From positions 372,001-436,000 of the forward strand of contig CAVXZG010000019.1 in assembly GCA_963766375.1 (NCBI GenBank): DNA of 64,000 bases. Reading direction: 5' to 3'. This stretch comes from AC-32 sp963766375. GTDB lineage: Bacteria; Actinomycetota; Thermoleophilia; Gaiellales; Gaiellaceae. Below the pieces are notes generated by a model. The model was given only the letters and a program-made list of their open reading frames with translations, searched no databases and was not told the DNA's origin. A program made the translations under genes and the position numbers. Shown here one piece after another: positions 40,405-48,600 of this stretch; position 1 is the first letter of the stretch, and every line of letters starts with the position of its first letter.

Positions 40405-42962
40405 TGCGCGATCAGCTCCCGCGCGGCCGCGAGCTCGGAGTCGCGCCCGTCGAGCTCGCCGTTCAGCTTGCGGCGGCGCAGCTCGGCGAGGATCTCCCCC
40501 ACCCGCGGTGACTCGTCCAGGCCGAGCTCGGCGAGGTCGGAGCCGCTCACTTCCAGCCGCACGTCGCGGAGCCGCTCGAAGTACGCGTGCAGTGGAGGCA
40601 AGTCGGCGAGAGCGAGCGCAAAGAGCGGCGCGTCGGGTGCGTAGGGATCGGCGAGCGCGACGACCTCGGCCGGCTCGGCGCCCTTCTCCAGCCGCTCGAC
40701 GATCCGCGGCCCGACCGTGACCGCCGCTGCGATCCGCTCGGCGTCCCGGCGTCGCACCTTCAGCCTCTGAAGCCAGTCGTAGACCTCGTCGGGAGGCAGC
40801 CGTCGGGCCAGCGCGGCGAGCCCCAGGCGCCAGGCGGGGATGGCGAGGCCGTAGCGGTCGCGCAACGCGGTCAGGCGGCGCAGGAGCTCGACGGCCTCCT
40901 CGTCGGCGGCAAGGTGCGGATGGATCGCGCGGTCGGCGCCGAGCTCGGCCAACCGCAGGATCGAGTGCTCGAGCTCGCCTTCCTCCAGCAGGGCCATCAG
41001 CTCGTCGCGCAGGCGGGCCGACGAGAGGTCGCCGACGAGGCCCATCTCGATCGTCCCGCGGGCGAGCCGCAGCGTGTGCTCGTCCATGCGAAAGCCATAG
41101 CGGTTCTCGTACCGGATTCCGCGGAAGATCCTGGTCGGGTCGTCGATGAACGAGAGGTTGTGCAGGACGCGGACGGTCTTCGCCTCGAGGTCCCGCCGAC
41201 CGCCGAATGGATCGACGAGCCGCCCCAGGTCTGCCCCCTTGAGCGACACGGCCATCGCGTTGATCGTGAAATCGCGGCGGAAGAGGTCCTCCCGGATCGA
41301 AGCGTGCTCGACCGTCGGCAGCGCCGCCGGCGCGTCGTAGAACTCGGTGCGAGCCGTGACCACGTCCACGCGCTCGTCGTCCCCGTAGATCACCACCGCG
41401 GTGCCGAACTTCTCGTGCGCCCGCACCCGGCCGCCGAGCGCGTCGGCCAGCGCCTGGGCCAGCGCGATCGCGTCGCCCTCGACCGCGATGTCCACGTCGA
41501 AGCTGCGCTCGCCGAGCAGGATGTCGCGCACGGTGCCGCCCACGAGATAGACGCCCTCGAACGGCTCGGACACCGCGGCCACGGCTTCGAAGACGGGCTG
41601 GAGCCGCTCCAGTTGCGCGAGCTGCTCGGTCAGCATCGGCCCGGGGCGCTCCGGCGGCGCCGAGTGCTCGCCCAGCGCGCGGAGCAGGTCGCTCCGCGTG
41701 ACGACCCCGACGACGCGCGTGCCCTCCACGACCGCGATCCGCTCGTTTCCGCCGGCGAGCAGGCGCTGGAGCTCCGCGAGGGGCGTCGTTTGCTCGGAGG
41801 TGGCGATGCTCGAGCTCATGATCCCCTTGACCGGAGCGTGCGAGAGGCCGTGTCCGACCGCGCGGTCGAGATCCTCGCGGCCGACCACGCCGACGAGGCG
41901 GTCGTCCTCGGTCACGAGAATCCCGCTCTGGCCGTAGCGCTGGCAGGCGACGAGCGCGTGCGCGACCGTGTCGTCGGGCGCAACGGTGCGCGCGGGACTC
42001 GACATGATCTGGGCGGCGGTGATGGGGTCACGGACAGCGCTCGGTAGCCCGTCGACCAGGCGAGTCCGCGCGTCTTCGAGCTTCCCCTTGAAGATCGCCG
42101 ATGCCGCCTCCGAGTGGCCACCCCCGCCGAGCAGGCCCGCGATCGCCGCGGCGTCCACCTCCGGCGTTCGGCTGCGCGTGACGCAGAAGACGCGACCGTC
42201 CATCTCGACGAGCAGGACGAGCGCCTTCGTATCGGTCAGCTCGACGACCTTGTGCGCGAGGTTCGAGACGCCGTCCACGTAGCTCGGCCAGGTCAGCGCG
42301 CCGACGAGCACCTCGACTCCAGCGAGCTCGTGCGGACGAAGCTCGGCCAGCAGCGCGGAGAGCAATTCGCGCTCGTCCTCGCTCAGCGGCGTATGCAGGA
42401 ACTCGGCAAGCAGCTCCTGACGCGCACCGTGGCGGAGGCACCAGGCGAGCGCCTCGGCGTCGCGCTGGGTGGAGGTGGGATACGTGAGCGAGCCGGTGTC
42501 CTCGTGGATTCCGAGCGCGAAGGCAGTCGCCTCGAGTGGGCTCACCGCGACCTCGCGCTCGGCCAGGATCCCGACGAGCGTCGTCGTGAGGGCGCCGTCT
42601 CGGGAGACGACCGTGTGCTCGGGGCTCGCCCACTCCGGCGGCTCGCCTGCGTGGTGGTCGAAGACGATCTTCTCGACCTGCGGATCGAGCGCGACCGGCT
42701 CGAGCTCGCCGAGCCGGGACGCGTGAGTCGTCTCGACGACGACCAAGCGGCGGATCGAGCCGAGGTCGAGCCGGGCCGCCTCTACGAGGCCGAGCTCGTC
42801 CGCGTGCAGGCGGTAGAACTCGCGCACGTTCCGGTTGAGCGAACCGGCCAGGCAGCCGACCGCCTCGGGATACAGGCGACGCGCGGCGAGCACCGCCGCG
42901 AAGGCGTCGAAGTCGGTGTTCCCGTGGGTCGCGATGACGGTGTCGGCCTGCATCCGTTCCAT
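40401..42962 (-). CDS. DHH-CBS-poly(A)/CCA tRNA nucleotidyltransferase fusion
   Basis: An 853-aa multidomain protein. DHH phosphoesterase domain: THGNTDFDAFAA, FDHHAGEPPEW, ALGIHEDTGSLTYPT and the DHHA1 motif LLGGGGHSEAAS (about residue 295). Two CBS domains (about 325-440) with VGVVGREDLDRA and VGVVTRSDLLRA. Class II nucleotidyltransferase head: YLVGGTVRDILLG, FDVDIAVEGDA and RRDFTINAMAVSL, then RNA-binding helices (RIFRGIRYENRYGFR). Such fusions occur in several bacterial phyla; many make A- or CCA-adding activity. The encoded tRNA-Pro lacks CCA, so such an enzyme is needed. The start at 42962 avoids an arginine-rich extension. Confidence 0.9.
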   Translation of the reverse strand: MERMQADTVIATHGNTDFDAFAAVLAARRLYPEAVGCLAGSLNRNVREFYRLHADELGLVEAARLDLGSIRRLVVVETTHASRLGELEPVALDPQVEKIVFDHHAGEPPEWASPEHTVVSRDGALTTTLVGILAEREVAVSPLEATAFALGIHEDTGSLTYPTSTQRDAEALAWCLRHGARQELLAEFLHTPLSEDERELLSALLAELRPHELAGVEVLVGALTWPSYVDGVSNLAHKVVELTDTKALVLLVEMDGRVFCVTRSRTPEVDAAAIAGLLGGGGHSEAASAIFKGKLEDARTRLVDGLPSAVRDPITAAQIMSSPARTVAPDDTVAHALVACQRYGQSGILVTEDDRLVGVVGREDLDRAVGHGLSHAPVKGIMSSSIATSEQTTPLAELQRLLAGGNERIAVVEGTRVVGVVTRSDLLRALGEHSAPPERPGPMLTEQLAQLERLQPVFEAVAAVSEPFEGVYLVGGTVRDILLGERSFDVDIAVEGDAIALAQALADALGGRVRAHEKFGTAVVIYGDDERVDVVTARTEFYDAPAALPTVEHASIREDLFRRDFTINAMAVSLKGADLGRLVDPFGGRRDLEAKTVRVLHNLSFIDDPTRIFRGIRYENRYGFRMDEHTLRLARGTIEMGLVGDLSSARLRDELMALLEEGELEHSILRLAELGADRAIHPHLAADEEAVELLRRLTALRDRYGLAIPAWRLGLAALARRLPPDEVYDWLQRLKVRRRDAERIAAAVTVGPRIVERLEKGAEPAEVVALADPYAPDAPLFALALADLPPLHAYFERLRDVRLEVSGSDLAELGLDESPRVGEILAELRRRKLNGELDGRDSELAAARELIAQ

Positions 42963-43090
42963 TCTGCCTCGGCGCCGCGAGAAAAGCGGCCAATTCCGGC
43001 ACATTCGCGTGTGTGACACGTGCGCCTTTGCCGGTTACGCTCGCCTCGGGGAGGAGGCCGGGCGAACCGTACTAAGGGACCAAGGGCCTC

Positions 43091-43483
43091 TTAGACGGTT
43101 GCGACGGCCTCGATCTCGACCTTCGCGCCCGAAGGTAGCGCGGAGACCTCGATCGTCGCCCGGGCAGGGGGCACCTCGCCCACGTGCCGCGCGTAGACCT
43201 CGTTCATGCCGGCGAAGTCGCCGAGGTCGGCCAGGTAGACGGTCGTCTTGACGAGGCGGTCGAGCCCGCTCCCGGCCGCTTCGAGGATCGCCCGGAGGTT
43301 CGCCAGGACCTGCTCGGTCTGCTCCTCGATCGAGTCGCCCACGATCTCGGCGTGATCGGGCCGCAACGCGAGCTGGCCGGAAACGAAGACGAAGTCGCCG
43401 GCACGAATCGCCTGCGAATACGGCGCGCCCTGGAACGGCGCAGGTGCCTCTTCCGTGCGAACGGCGGTCTTGCCCTCCATCAC
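43091..43483 (-). CDS. RidA family protein (chromosomal, canonical)
   Basis: A 130-aa Rid protein: APYSQAIRAGDFVFVSGQLA, EEQTEQVLANLRAILEAAGS, VYLADLGDFAGMNEVYARH and the canonical VPPARATIEVSALPSGAKVE with the active-site Arg. Likely an enamine/imine deaminase. It overlaps the HisB-like gene by 4 bases (ATGA). Confidence 0.92.
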   Translation of the reverse strand: MMEGKTAVRTEEAPAPFQGAPYSQAIRAGDFVFVSGQLALRPDHAEIVGDSIEEQTEQVLANLRAILEAAGSGLDRLVKTTVYLADLGDFAGMNEVYARHVGEVPPARATIEVSALPSGAKVEIEAVATV

Positions 43484-44019
43484 TCCTCCTTCCGGCGAGG
43501 CCGGCAGCTCTGCGCCAGGGCCACGCCCAGCGCCTTGAAGATCGCCTCGAGAACGTGTTCAGGATCGGAGCCTTCGATCAGGCGCACGTGCAGCGTCAAC
43601 CCTGCGCCCTCGGCGAGCTCTCGCAGGAAGGTGGCGACGATGTCGCTGGCGAGGCCGGCGACGCGGGCGTCGCTGAGGTCGACGTTCGAGACGACGAGCG
43701 GCCGCCCGGACGCTTCGACGACGACGTGTGCCAGCGCCTCGTCCGCCGGCACGGCGGCCGACCCGTGACCACGGCTGCCGCCTGCGCGCAGGGCGTCCGC
43801 GAGCGCCTGGCCGAGCGCGCGCCCGGCCGCGGCCACTTCGGCCTCCGCCTCGCCCGGTGCGATCTCGAGCACGAGATCGAAGGACGCGTATTCCGCAAGC
43901 AGCCCAAGGAGGTGATCGAGCACCGGCACGCCGGTGACGACGCTCGCCTCGCCGGAGCCGGCGACGTCGACGCGGGCGTGGAGCCTGCCGGCCTCGTCCG
44001 CTTGACCCGTCCGAGCCAC
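43480..44019 (-). CDS. HisB-like (imidazoleglycerol-phosphate dehydratase fold) protein lacking metal ligands
   Basis: A 179-aa protein aligning along the whole of HisB: VPVLDHLLGLLAEYASFDL corresponds to FFDHML...HGGF, AAGRALGQALADAL to the GxALGxAL helix, VPADEALAHVVVEASGRPLV to PMDEaLA...DxSGRP, and SDPEHVLEAIFKALGVAL to DHHxxExxFKAFxxAL. The manganese ligands are mostly gone: HGG is YAS, the HHTVED motif is EAEVAA, and HHxxE is EHVLE. It is therefore unlikely to dehydrate imidazoleglycerol phosphate. Gene context is RidA and murA, not the his operon. Probably a pseudoenzyme or an enzyme with a new role. Confidence 0.75.
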   Translation of the reverse strand: MARTGQADEAGRLHARVDVAGSGEASVVTGVPVLDHLLGLLAEYASFDLVLEIAPGEAEAEVAAAGRALGQALADALRAGGSRGHGSAAVPADEALAHVVVEASGRPLVVSNVDLSDARVAGLASDIVATFLRELAEGAGLTLHVRLIEGSDPEHVLEAIFKALGVALAQSCRPRRKEE

Positions 44020-45329
44020 TACGCCTCGACGCGCTCGATCCGGGCGCCCAGCGAGCGCAGGCGCTCGTCGATCCGCTCGTAGCCGCGGTCGATCTCACTG
44101 ATGTTCCCGATCGTCGAGGTGCCCTCCGCACAGAGCGCCGCGAGCAGCATCGCCATTCCCGCACGGATGTCCGGGCTCGACATCTGCTGTCCGTACAGGC
44201 GCGCCGGCCCGGTCACGACCGCGCGATGGGGATCGCAGAGGATGATCCGCGCTCCCATCGAGACCAGCTTGTCGACGAAGAACAGCCGGCTCTCGAACAT
44301 CTTCTCGAAGATCAGCACCGTTCCTCGCGCCTGGGTGGCGACGATCACGGCGATCGAGGTGAGATCGGCCGGGAACGCGGGCCACGGCCCGTCCTCGATC
44401 TTCGGAATCTGGCCGCCGAGGTCGTCGAGGATCACGAGCTCCTGCTCGGGCGGTACGCGCACGTTCGTGCCGTCGATCTCCACGTGGACGCCGAGGCGCT
44501 CGAAGGCCAGCAGGATCCCGGCGAGGTCCTTCGGCTCGGCGTCCTCGATCGTGACGTCCCCGCCGCTGACCGCCGCCAGGCCGATGAAGCTGCCGACCTC
44601 GATGTGCTCGGGCGCCAGCCGCCACGTGCCGCCCGAGAGCTTCTGCACGCCGCGGATCCTGAGCACGTTCGACTCGAGCCCTTCGATCTCGGCGCCAAGC
44701 GAGACGAGGAACCGGCAGAGATCCTGGATGTGCGGCTCGCAGGCGGCGTTGCCGATCACCGTCTCCCCGGGGGTGAGCGCGGCAGCCATGACGGTGTTCT
44801 CGGTGGCCATCACGCTCGCCTCGTCGAGGAAGATGTGCTTGCCCTTGAGGCCGCTCGTGCGCAGGTCGTAGCGCGCCCCGATGTCGATTTCGGCGCCGAG
44901 CTCGGCCAGGGCGTGGATGTGCGGATCGAGCCGCCGCCGTCCGATCACGTCGCCGCCGGGCGGCGGCGCGACGGCTCGGCCGAAGCGCGCAAGGAGTGGC
45001 CCCACCAGGAGGAAGGAGGCGCGAATCTGGCTCCCGAGCTCGCCGTCGAGCTCGTGGCCCGTGAGGTCGGAGGCGTGGACGCGGACCTCGTTCCCGCCCG
45101 TCCACTCGACGTCCGCGCCGAGCTGGGTGAGGAGCGCGATCATCGTCTCGACGTCGCGGATGCGCGGCATGTTCGTGAGCGTCACCGGTTCGTCGGTGAG
45201 CAGGCAGGCCGCGAGGATCGGCAGGGCGCCGTTCTTGTTCCCGGCCACGGAGATCCGGCCGTTCAGCGGATGCCCGCCCTCGATCACGAACGACTCGGAA
45301 ACGGCTTCGGCGATGACGGTCTGCGGCAT
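44019..45329 (-). CDS. murA: UDP-N-acetylglucosamine 1-carboxyvinyltransferase with Asp in the fosfomycin-target position
   Basis: A 436-aa first committed enzyme of peptidoglycan synthesis. VAGNKNGALPILAA (Lys22 region), LGSQIRASFLLVGPLLARFG, APPPGGDVIGRRRLDPHIHA, SVMATENTVMAAAL and SDIRAGMAMLLAAL-like SSPDIRAGMAMLLA are conserved. In the active-site loop the Cys of E. coli (Cys115) is Asp127 here. The same Cys-to-Asp change in Mycobacterium makes MurA resistant to fosfomycin. The start at 45329 is MPQTVIAE. TAGGAT lies 10 bases upstream within a symmetric bidirectional promoter. Confidence 0.95.
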   Translation of the reverse strand: MPQTVIAEAVSESFVIEGGHPLNGRISVAGNKNGALPILAACLLTDEPVTLTNMPRIRDVETMIALLTQLGADVEWTGGNEVRVHASDLTGHELDGELGSQIRASFLLVGPLLARFGRAVAPPPGGDVIGRRRLDPHIHALAELGAEIDIGARYDLRTSGLKGKHIFLDEASVMATENTVMAAALTPGETVIGNAACEPHIQDLCRFLVSLGAEIEGLESNVLRIRGVQKLSGGTWRLAPEHIEVGSFIGLAAVSGGDVTIEDAEPKDLAGILLAFERLGVHVEIDGTNVRVPPEQELVILDDLGGQIPKIEDGPWPAFPADLTSIAVIVATQARGTVLIFEKMFESRLFFVDKLVSMGARIILCDPHRAVVTGPARLYGQQMSSPDIRAGMAMLLAALCAEGTSTIGNISEIDRGYERIDERLRSLGARIERVEA

Positions 45330-45337
45330 GCGAGGGG

Positions 45338-45346
45338 CTATCCTAG
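45338..45346. promoter_or_regulatory. Symmetric divergent promoter core CTATCCTAG
   Basis: Within the 24 bp between murA (start 45329) and the HD gene (start 45354), TATCCT (plus) and TAGGAT (minus) share five bases. Each lies 9-10 bases from the start codon of its gene, so one core could drive both, with leaderless messages. Confidence 0.5.
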
Positions 45347-45353
45347 CGCCGTC

Positions 45354-45917
45354 GTGGAGCCGACCCGAGAGCGCGCCTGGGAGACCCTCAACCGCTACAC
45401 CAAGAGCGAGGCGCTGCTGCGCCATGCGCTTGCGGTCGAGGCCGCGGTGGGCGCCTACGCACAGCGTTTCGGAGAGGACGAGGAGCTCTGGCGGGTGACC
45501 GCGCTGCTGCACGACTTCGACTACGAGATCCACCCCACGCTCGACAAGCACCCGCAAGACGGCGCGCCGATCCTGCGCGAGGAGGGATACCCCGAGGAGG
45601 TGATCGAGGGTGTTCTCTCGCACGGCTCGCACCTCGGCCTCCCCCGCGACACGCCGCTGAAGAAGACGCTCTTCGCCTGCGACGAGCTGGCCGGCTTCGT
45701 CCACGCCTGCGGCCTCGTGCGACCCGACGGGATCGAGACGCTCGAGCCGAAGTCGGTCAAGAAGAAGCTCAAGCAGCCCTCGTTCGCGTCCGGCGTCAAC
45801 CGCGCGGACGTCTACGAAGGCGCCGAGGCGCTCGGGGTCGAGTTGGACGAGCACATCGCCTTCGTGGTGGCCGCGATGCGCCCGATCGCGGGCGAGCTCG
45901 GGCTGCCTAAGCCCTAA
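45354..45917 (+). CDS. HD-domain phosphohydrolase
   Basis: A 187-aa HDIG-type protein: LRHALAVEAAVGAYA (first His), VTALLHDFDYEIHPTLDKHP (HD pair), and EVIEGVLSHGSHLGLPRDTP (further His). Such proteins hydrolyse nucleotides or phosphoesters; the substrate is unknown. The GTG start is 10 bases after TATCCT and has no ribosome site, hence probably leaderless. It shares the overlapping stop bases CTAA with the aminotransferase gene on the other strand. Confidence 0.85.
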   Translation: MEPTRERAWETLNRYTKSEALLRHALAVEAAVGAYAQRFGEDEELWRVTALLHDFDYEIHPTLDKHPQDGAPILREEGYPEEVIEGVLSHGSHLGLPRDTPLKKTLFACDELAGFVHACGLVRPDGIETLEPKSVKKKLKQPSFASGVNRADVYEGAEALGVELDEHIAFVVAAMRPIAGELGLPKP

Positions 45918-46994
45918 GGCAGAGCGTCGAGGAGGCGTTCGAGCTCCTCGTCGGTCGTCCACCAGCCGCACGAGACCCTCAGCCAGCCCAGCGTGGGGAT
46001 GTCGCGCACGAGCACGCCTTGCTCGTAGAGGCGCTTGACCACTTCGCCTGAGTCGCCTTCGACGGGAAACGAGACGAGCGTCCCCTGGCCCGGAGCCGTC
46101 ACGACCTCCGCGCGCTGCGAGACGAGCTCGCGGCAGCGGGCGGCCATCTCCGCGGCGCGCTCGAAGCGGCCGTCGGGCGCGACGTCGAGCGCGGCGTTCA
46201 GCCCAGCCAGCGAGGGCGGCGGCGTCCAGCCCGAGTCGAAGCGCGCCGCGCCCTCTCGAGGCGAGAAGGCACCGGTCGGCTCGTAGCTCGCCTGCGACAG
46301 GTAGCTCGGCGCGGTGACGGCGAGCGCCTCCGGCTCACGCACCGCAAGGCCGCCCGTGCCGTCGGGCCCGCAGAGCCACTTCTGGCACGAGAACGCGTAG
46401 AAGTCCATCTCGGCGGCCTCGACGGCGATCGCCCCGGCCGACTGAGCGCCGTCGACGAGCACCGGCAGGCCCGTGGCCTCCTTCAGCTTGCTCACAGGGA
46501 AGCGGTTGCCGCTCACCCAGCAGACGTCCGAGAGCGCGAACAGCCGGGTCTTCGGCGTCACCTCGGCGAGCAGCACCTCGAGCGCCTGCTCGGGCGAAAG
46601 CTCTCGCACCGAGGCTATGCGCACCTGCGCGGGCGAGACGGCCAGCGCGCCGAGGAGGCCAAAGTGCTCGCCGTCGGTTGTGATGATCTCGTCGTCAGGT
46701 CCGAGGCCAAGGCCGGCGAGCACGATGTTGCAGCCGTTCGTCGTCGAGGTCGAGAGCGAGAGGTTTTCCGTGGGCACGCCGACGATCGCGGCGAGCTTCG
46801 CCCGCACCCGGTCGCGCAGCTCGGCGGTGCGCGAGAAGTAGTCGGCCCCGCCGCGACCGCTCTTCGAGGTCGGCCTGGTTCTGCGCGATCATCGCCTCGA
46901 CCGTCGGACGCGCGAGCGGGCCGTTGGTCCCCGCGTTCAGGTACGCGTAGCGCTCGAAGACGGGGAACAGCGTGCGGGCTTCGTCGATGGTCAT
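45914..46994 (-). CDS. Class V aminotransferase / cysteine desulfurase-like protein (one frameshift)
   Basis: A PLP enzyme of about 359 aa when joined. The first frame reads FPVFERYAYLNAGTNGPLAR to EERS; one surplus base (about 46852) is needed to continue GGADYFSRTAELRDRVRAKL. The second frame has STSTTNGCNIVLAGLGLGPD, VLVDGAQSAGAIAVE and the PLP-lysine motif FSCQKWLCGPDGTGGL. It resembles cysteine desulfurase-like proteins and isopenicillin N epimerase-like enzymes. The substrate is open. The start ATG overlaps the stop of the upstream gene (ATGA). Confidence 0.85.
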
Positions 46995-47791
46995 TCGATC
47001 GTCACCTCCACCGGTGCGTGATCGGACAGTAGACGTCCTTCGAAGCGGCGCCGCTCGTCCGGCCAGCGCTTCACATGACCCGCCCGCGCTCTGCGCACGA
47101 GGATCTGGTCGATCCCGGAGATCGGTCGCGAGAAGCCCCACTCCGGCCCGGTGAGAAGCTCGAGCGTCTTCGAACGCTCACGGATGACGTTGAAGTCGCC
47201 CGCGAGCACGAGGACGTCCTCAGGCTCCGCAACGCTCTCGGCGAAGACCGCCGCCCGCATCAGCTCGGCGTCCGGGACGCGCCAGTCGGGAACGCTCGAG
47301 TCGTGCAGGTTCGCGACCGTGAGGAACCGCTCCCCCACGCTCGCCCGCACCGCGTGGCAGACGCGCCGCTCCTTTGCCCAGGCGAGCTGGATGCGCCGGT
47401 CCAGTCCGAGCGCCCGTGCCTGCGCGCGGCGGAAGCTCGGCGGGTTGAGAACGATCGAATCCTTCGCCAGCGGTTTCAGCTCGCCGCGCCGGATCAGAAT
47501 CGCGTTGGCCTGACCGGCGACCGCTGAGCGAAAGAGCCCGTGATGGAGCTCGGTGATCAGCCGGCCGATCTCGGCACTCCCGAGCAGCGGCCTCGCGGCC
47601 GGCGCGCCGAAGGCATGCATCCCGCTCCACTCGTCAAGCCATCGCAGCGACCACACGGGCAGCTCCTGCAGGCAGAGCACGTCAGGCCCGTCGGCGCTCG
47701 CCAGCCGCACCATCTCCTCCAGGAAGCCACGCCGCTCCGGCGGGTTCGCGTTGCCGTGGAAGACGTTCCAGGTGCGGACGAGCAGCGCCAA
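46991..47791 (-). CDS. Endonuclease/exonuclease/phosphatase family protein
   Basis: A 266-aa EEP-fold metal-dependent phosphoesterase: VRTWNVFHGNANPPERRGFL, CLQELPVW (catalytic Glu), VANLHDSS, LAGDFNVIRERS (Asp, Asn) and LLSDHAPVEVTIE (Asp-His). Members cleave DNA, phosphoinositides or other phosphodiesters; the target cannot be told. TTG start. It starts 21 bp from a divergent gene, with TAGACT upstream in a symmetric core. Confidence 0.88.
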   Translation of the reverse strand: MALLVRTWNVFHGNANPPERRGFLEEMVRLASADGPDVLCLQELPVWSLRWLDEWSGMHAFGAPAARPLLGSAEIGRLITELHHGLFRSAVAGQANAILIRRGELKPLAKDSIVLNPPSFRRAQARALGLDRRIQLAWAKERRVCHAVRASVGERFLTVANLHDSSVPDWRVPDAELMRAAVFAESVAEPEDVLVLAGDFNVIRERSKTLELLTGPEWGFSRPISGIDQILVRRARAGHVKRWPDERRRFEGRLLSDHAPVEVTIE

Positions 47792-47799
47792 GGGCCGGG

Positions 47800-47808
47800 C
47801 TAGTCTAG
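47800..47808. promoter_or_regulatory. Symmetric divergent promoter core CTAGTCTAG
   Basis: In the 21 bp between divergent genes, TAGTCT (47801-47806, plus) ends 6 bases before the GTG at 47813, and TAGACT (minus) ends 10 bases before the TTG at 47791. The two -10 candidates share five bases. Confidence 0.5.
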
Positions 47809-47812
47809 GCGC

Positions 47813-48124
47813 GTGCTCAGAAAGCGTCGCTTCGCCGACCTCATCGCGCGGCAGCTCGACGTCTTCGTCCGGGACCAGCTCGAGCTGCTCGAGGCCTGCG
47901 ACGAGGCGGAGCGCGCGTACGACCGGGCCGAGCGCGAGGAGGCCGAGGAGCGCTACGGGGACTACCAGGATCTCGTCGAGACCGGCACGGAGCTCCTCGC
48001 GGACCTGCGCGACAACTTCAAGCGGACGCTCGACGAGGACACCGCCGAGGAGTACGAGGTCGAGTTCAACCGCGCCGTCGTCAAGCGGCTCCCCCGCTTC
48101 GGGCTCGAGATCGAGAACCGCTAG
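47813..48124 (+). CDS. Small acidic helical protein of unknown function
   Basis: A 103-aa protein, mostly charged helix (LLEACDEAERAYDRAEREEA, LVETGTELLADLRDNFKRTL) with a basic end. GTG start 6 bases after TAGTCT, leaderless-type. Its stop shares CTAG with the convergent gene's stop. I do not recognise the family. Confidence 0.7.
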   Translation: MLRKRRFADLIARQLDVFVRDQLELLEACDEAERAYDRAEREEAEERYGDYQDLVETGTELLADLRDNFKRTLDEDTAEEYEVEFNRAVVKRLPRFGLEIENR

Positions 48125-48600
48125 AAGCCCGCCGCAAAGCCGCCCACGATCGCGCCGAAGGCGACATGGCCGAGCAGCGTCCAGAGCGCGGTCCGCCGTC
48201 CGTAGTTCACCAGCAGGAAGCCGGGTGGCTCGAGGAGGGGCGTCTCCTCGGCGTCGGACCAGGGCGTGCCCATGCGCGGATGCACGGCCGGGAGCAGAAG
48301 CGTCACGAGCACCCCTCCCGCGAGCGCGGCATGGGCGACGCCGAGGACGGCGCCGAAGGCCCAGCCTGCCTGGTCGACCGCGCGGAAGATCGCGTAGTAG
48401 CCGAGCGCGAACAGGAGCCCGTTCAAGAAGTGGATCGCGACGCCGATCACGGTCGCGCGGCCGCGGTCGTCGGTGAACACGGTCCCGAGCAGGAGCGGGA
48501 TGTCCATCCGCGTCCAGCCCAGCTCCTGTGCCACCCGCAGGCCGCTCGTGAGCACGATCGTGCCGACGAAGCCGCCGGCGAGGGCGCCCCAGAGCGTCAC
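48121..48600 (-). CDS. Four-helix membrane protein of unknown function
   Basis: A 159-aa protein with four hydrophobic segments (WGALAGGFVGTIVLTSGLRV; IHFLNGLLFALGYYAIFRAV; AFGAVLGVAHAALAGGVLVT; WTLLGHVAFGAIVGGFAAG) and conserved-looking GVAIHFLNG and GVAHA histidines. The GTG start overlaps the GH15 gene stop (GTGA). It resembles small actinobacterial integral membrane proteins often found near glycoside hydrolases. Function unknown. Confidence 0.75.
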   Translation of the reverse strand: MTLWGALAGGFVGTIVLTSGLRVAQELGWTRMDIPLLLGTVFTDDRGRATVIGVAIHFLNGLLFALGYYAIFRAVDQAGWAFGAVLGVAHAALAGGVLVTLLLPAVHPRMGTPWSDAEETPLLEPPGFLLVNYGRRTALWTLLGHVAFGAIVGGFAAGF

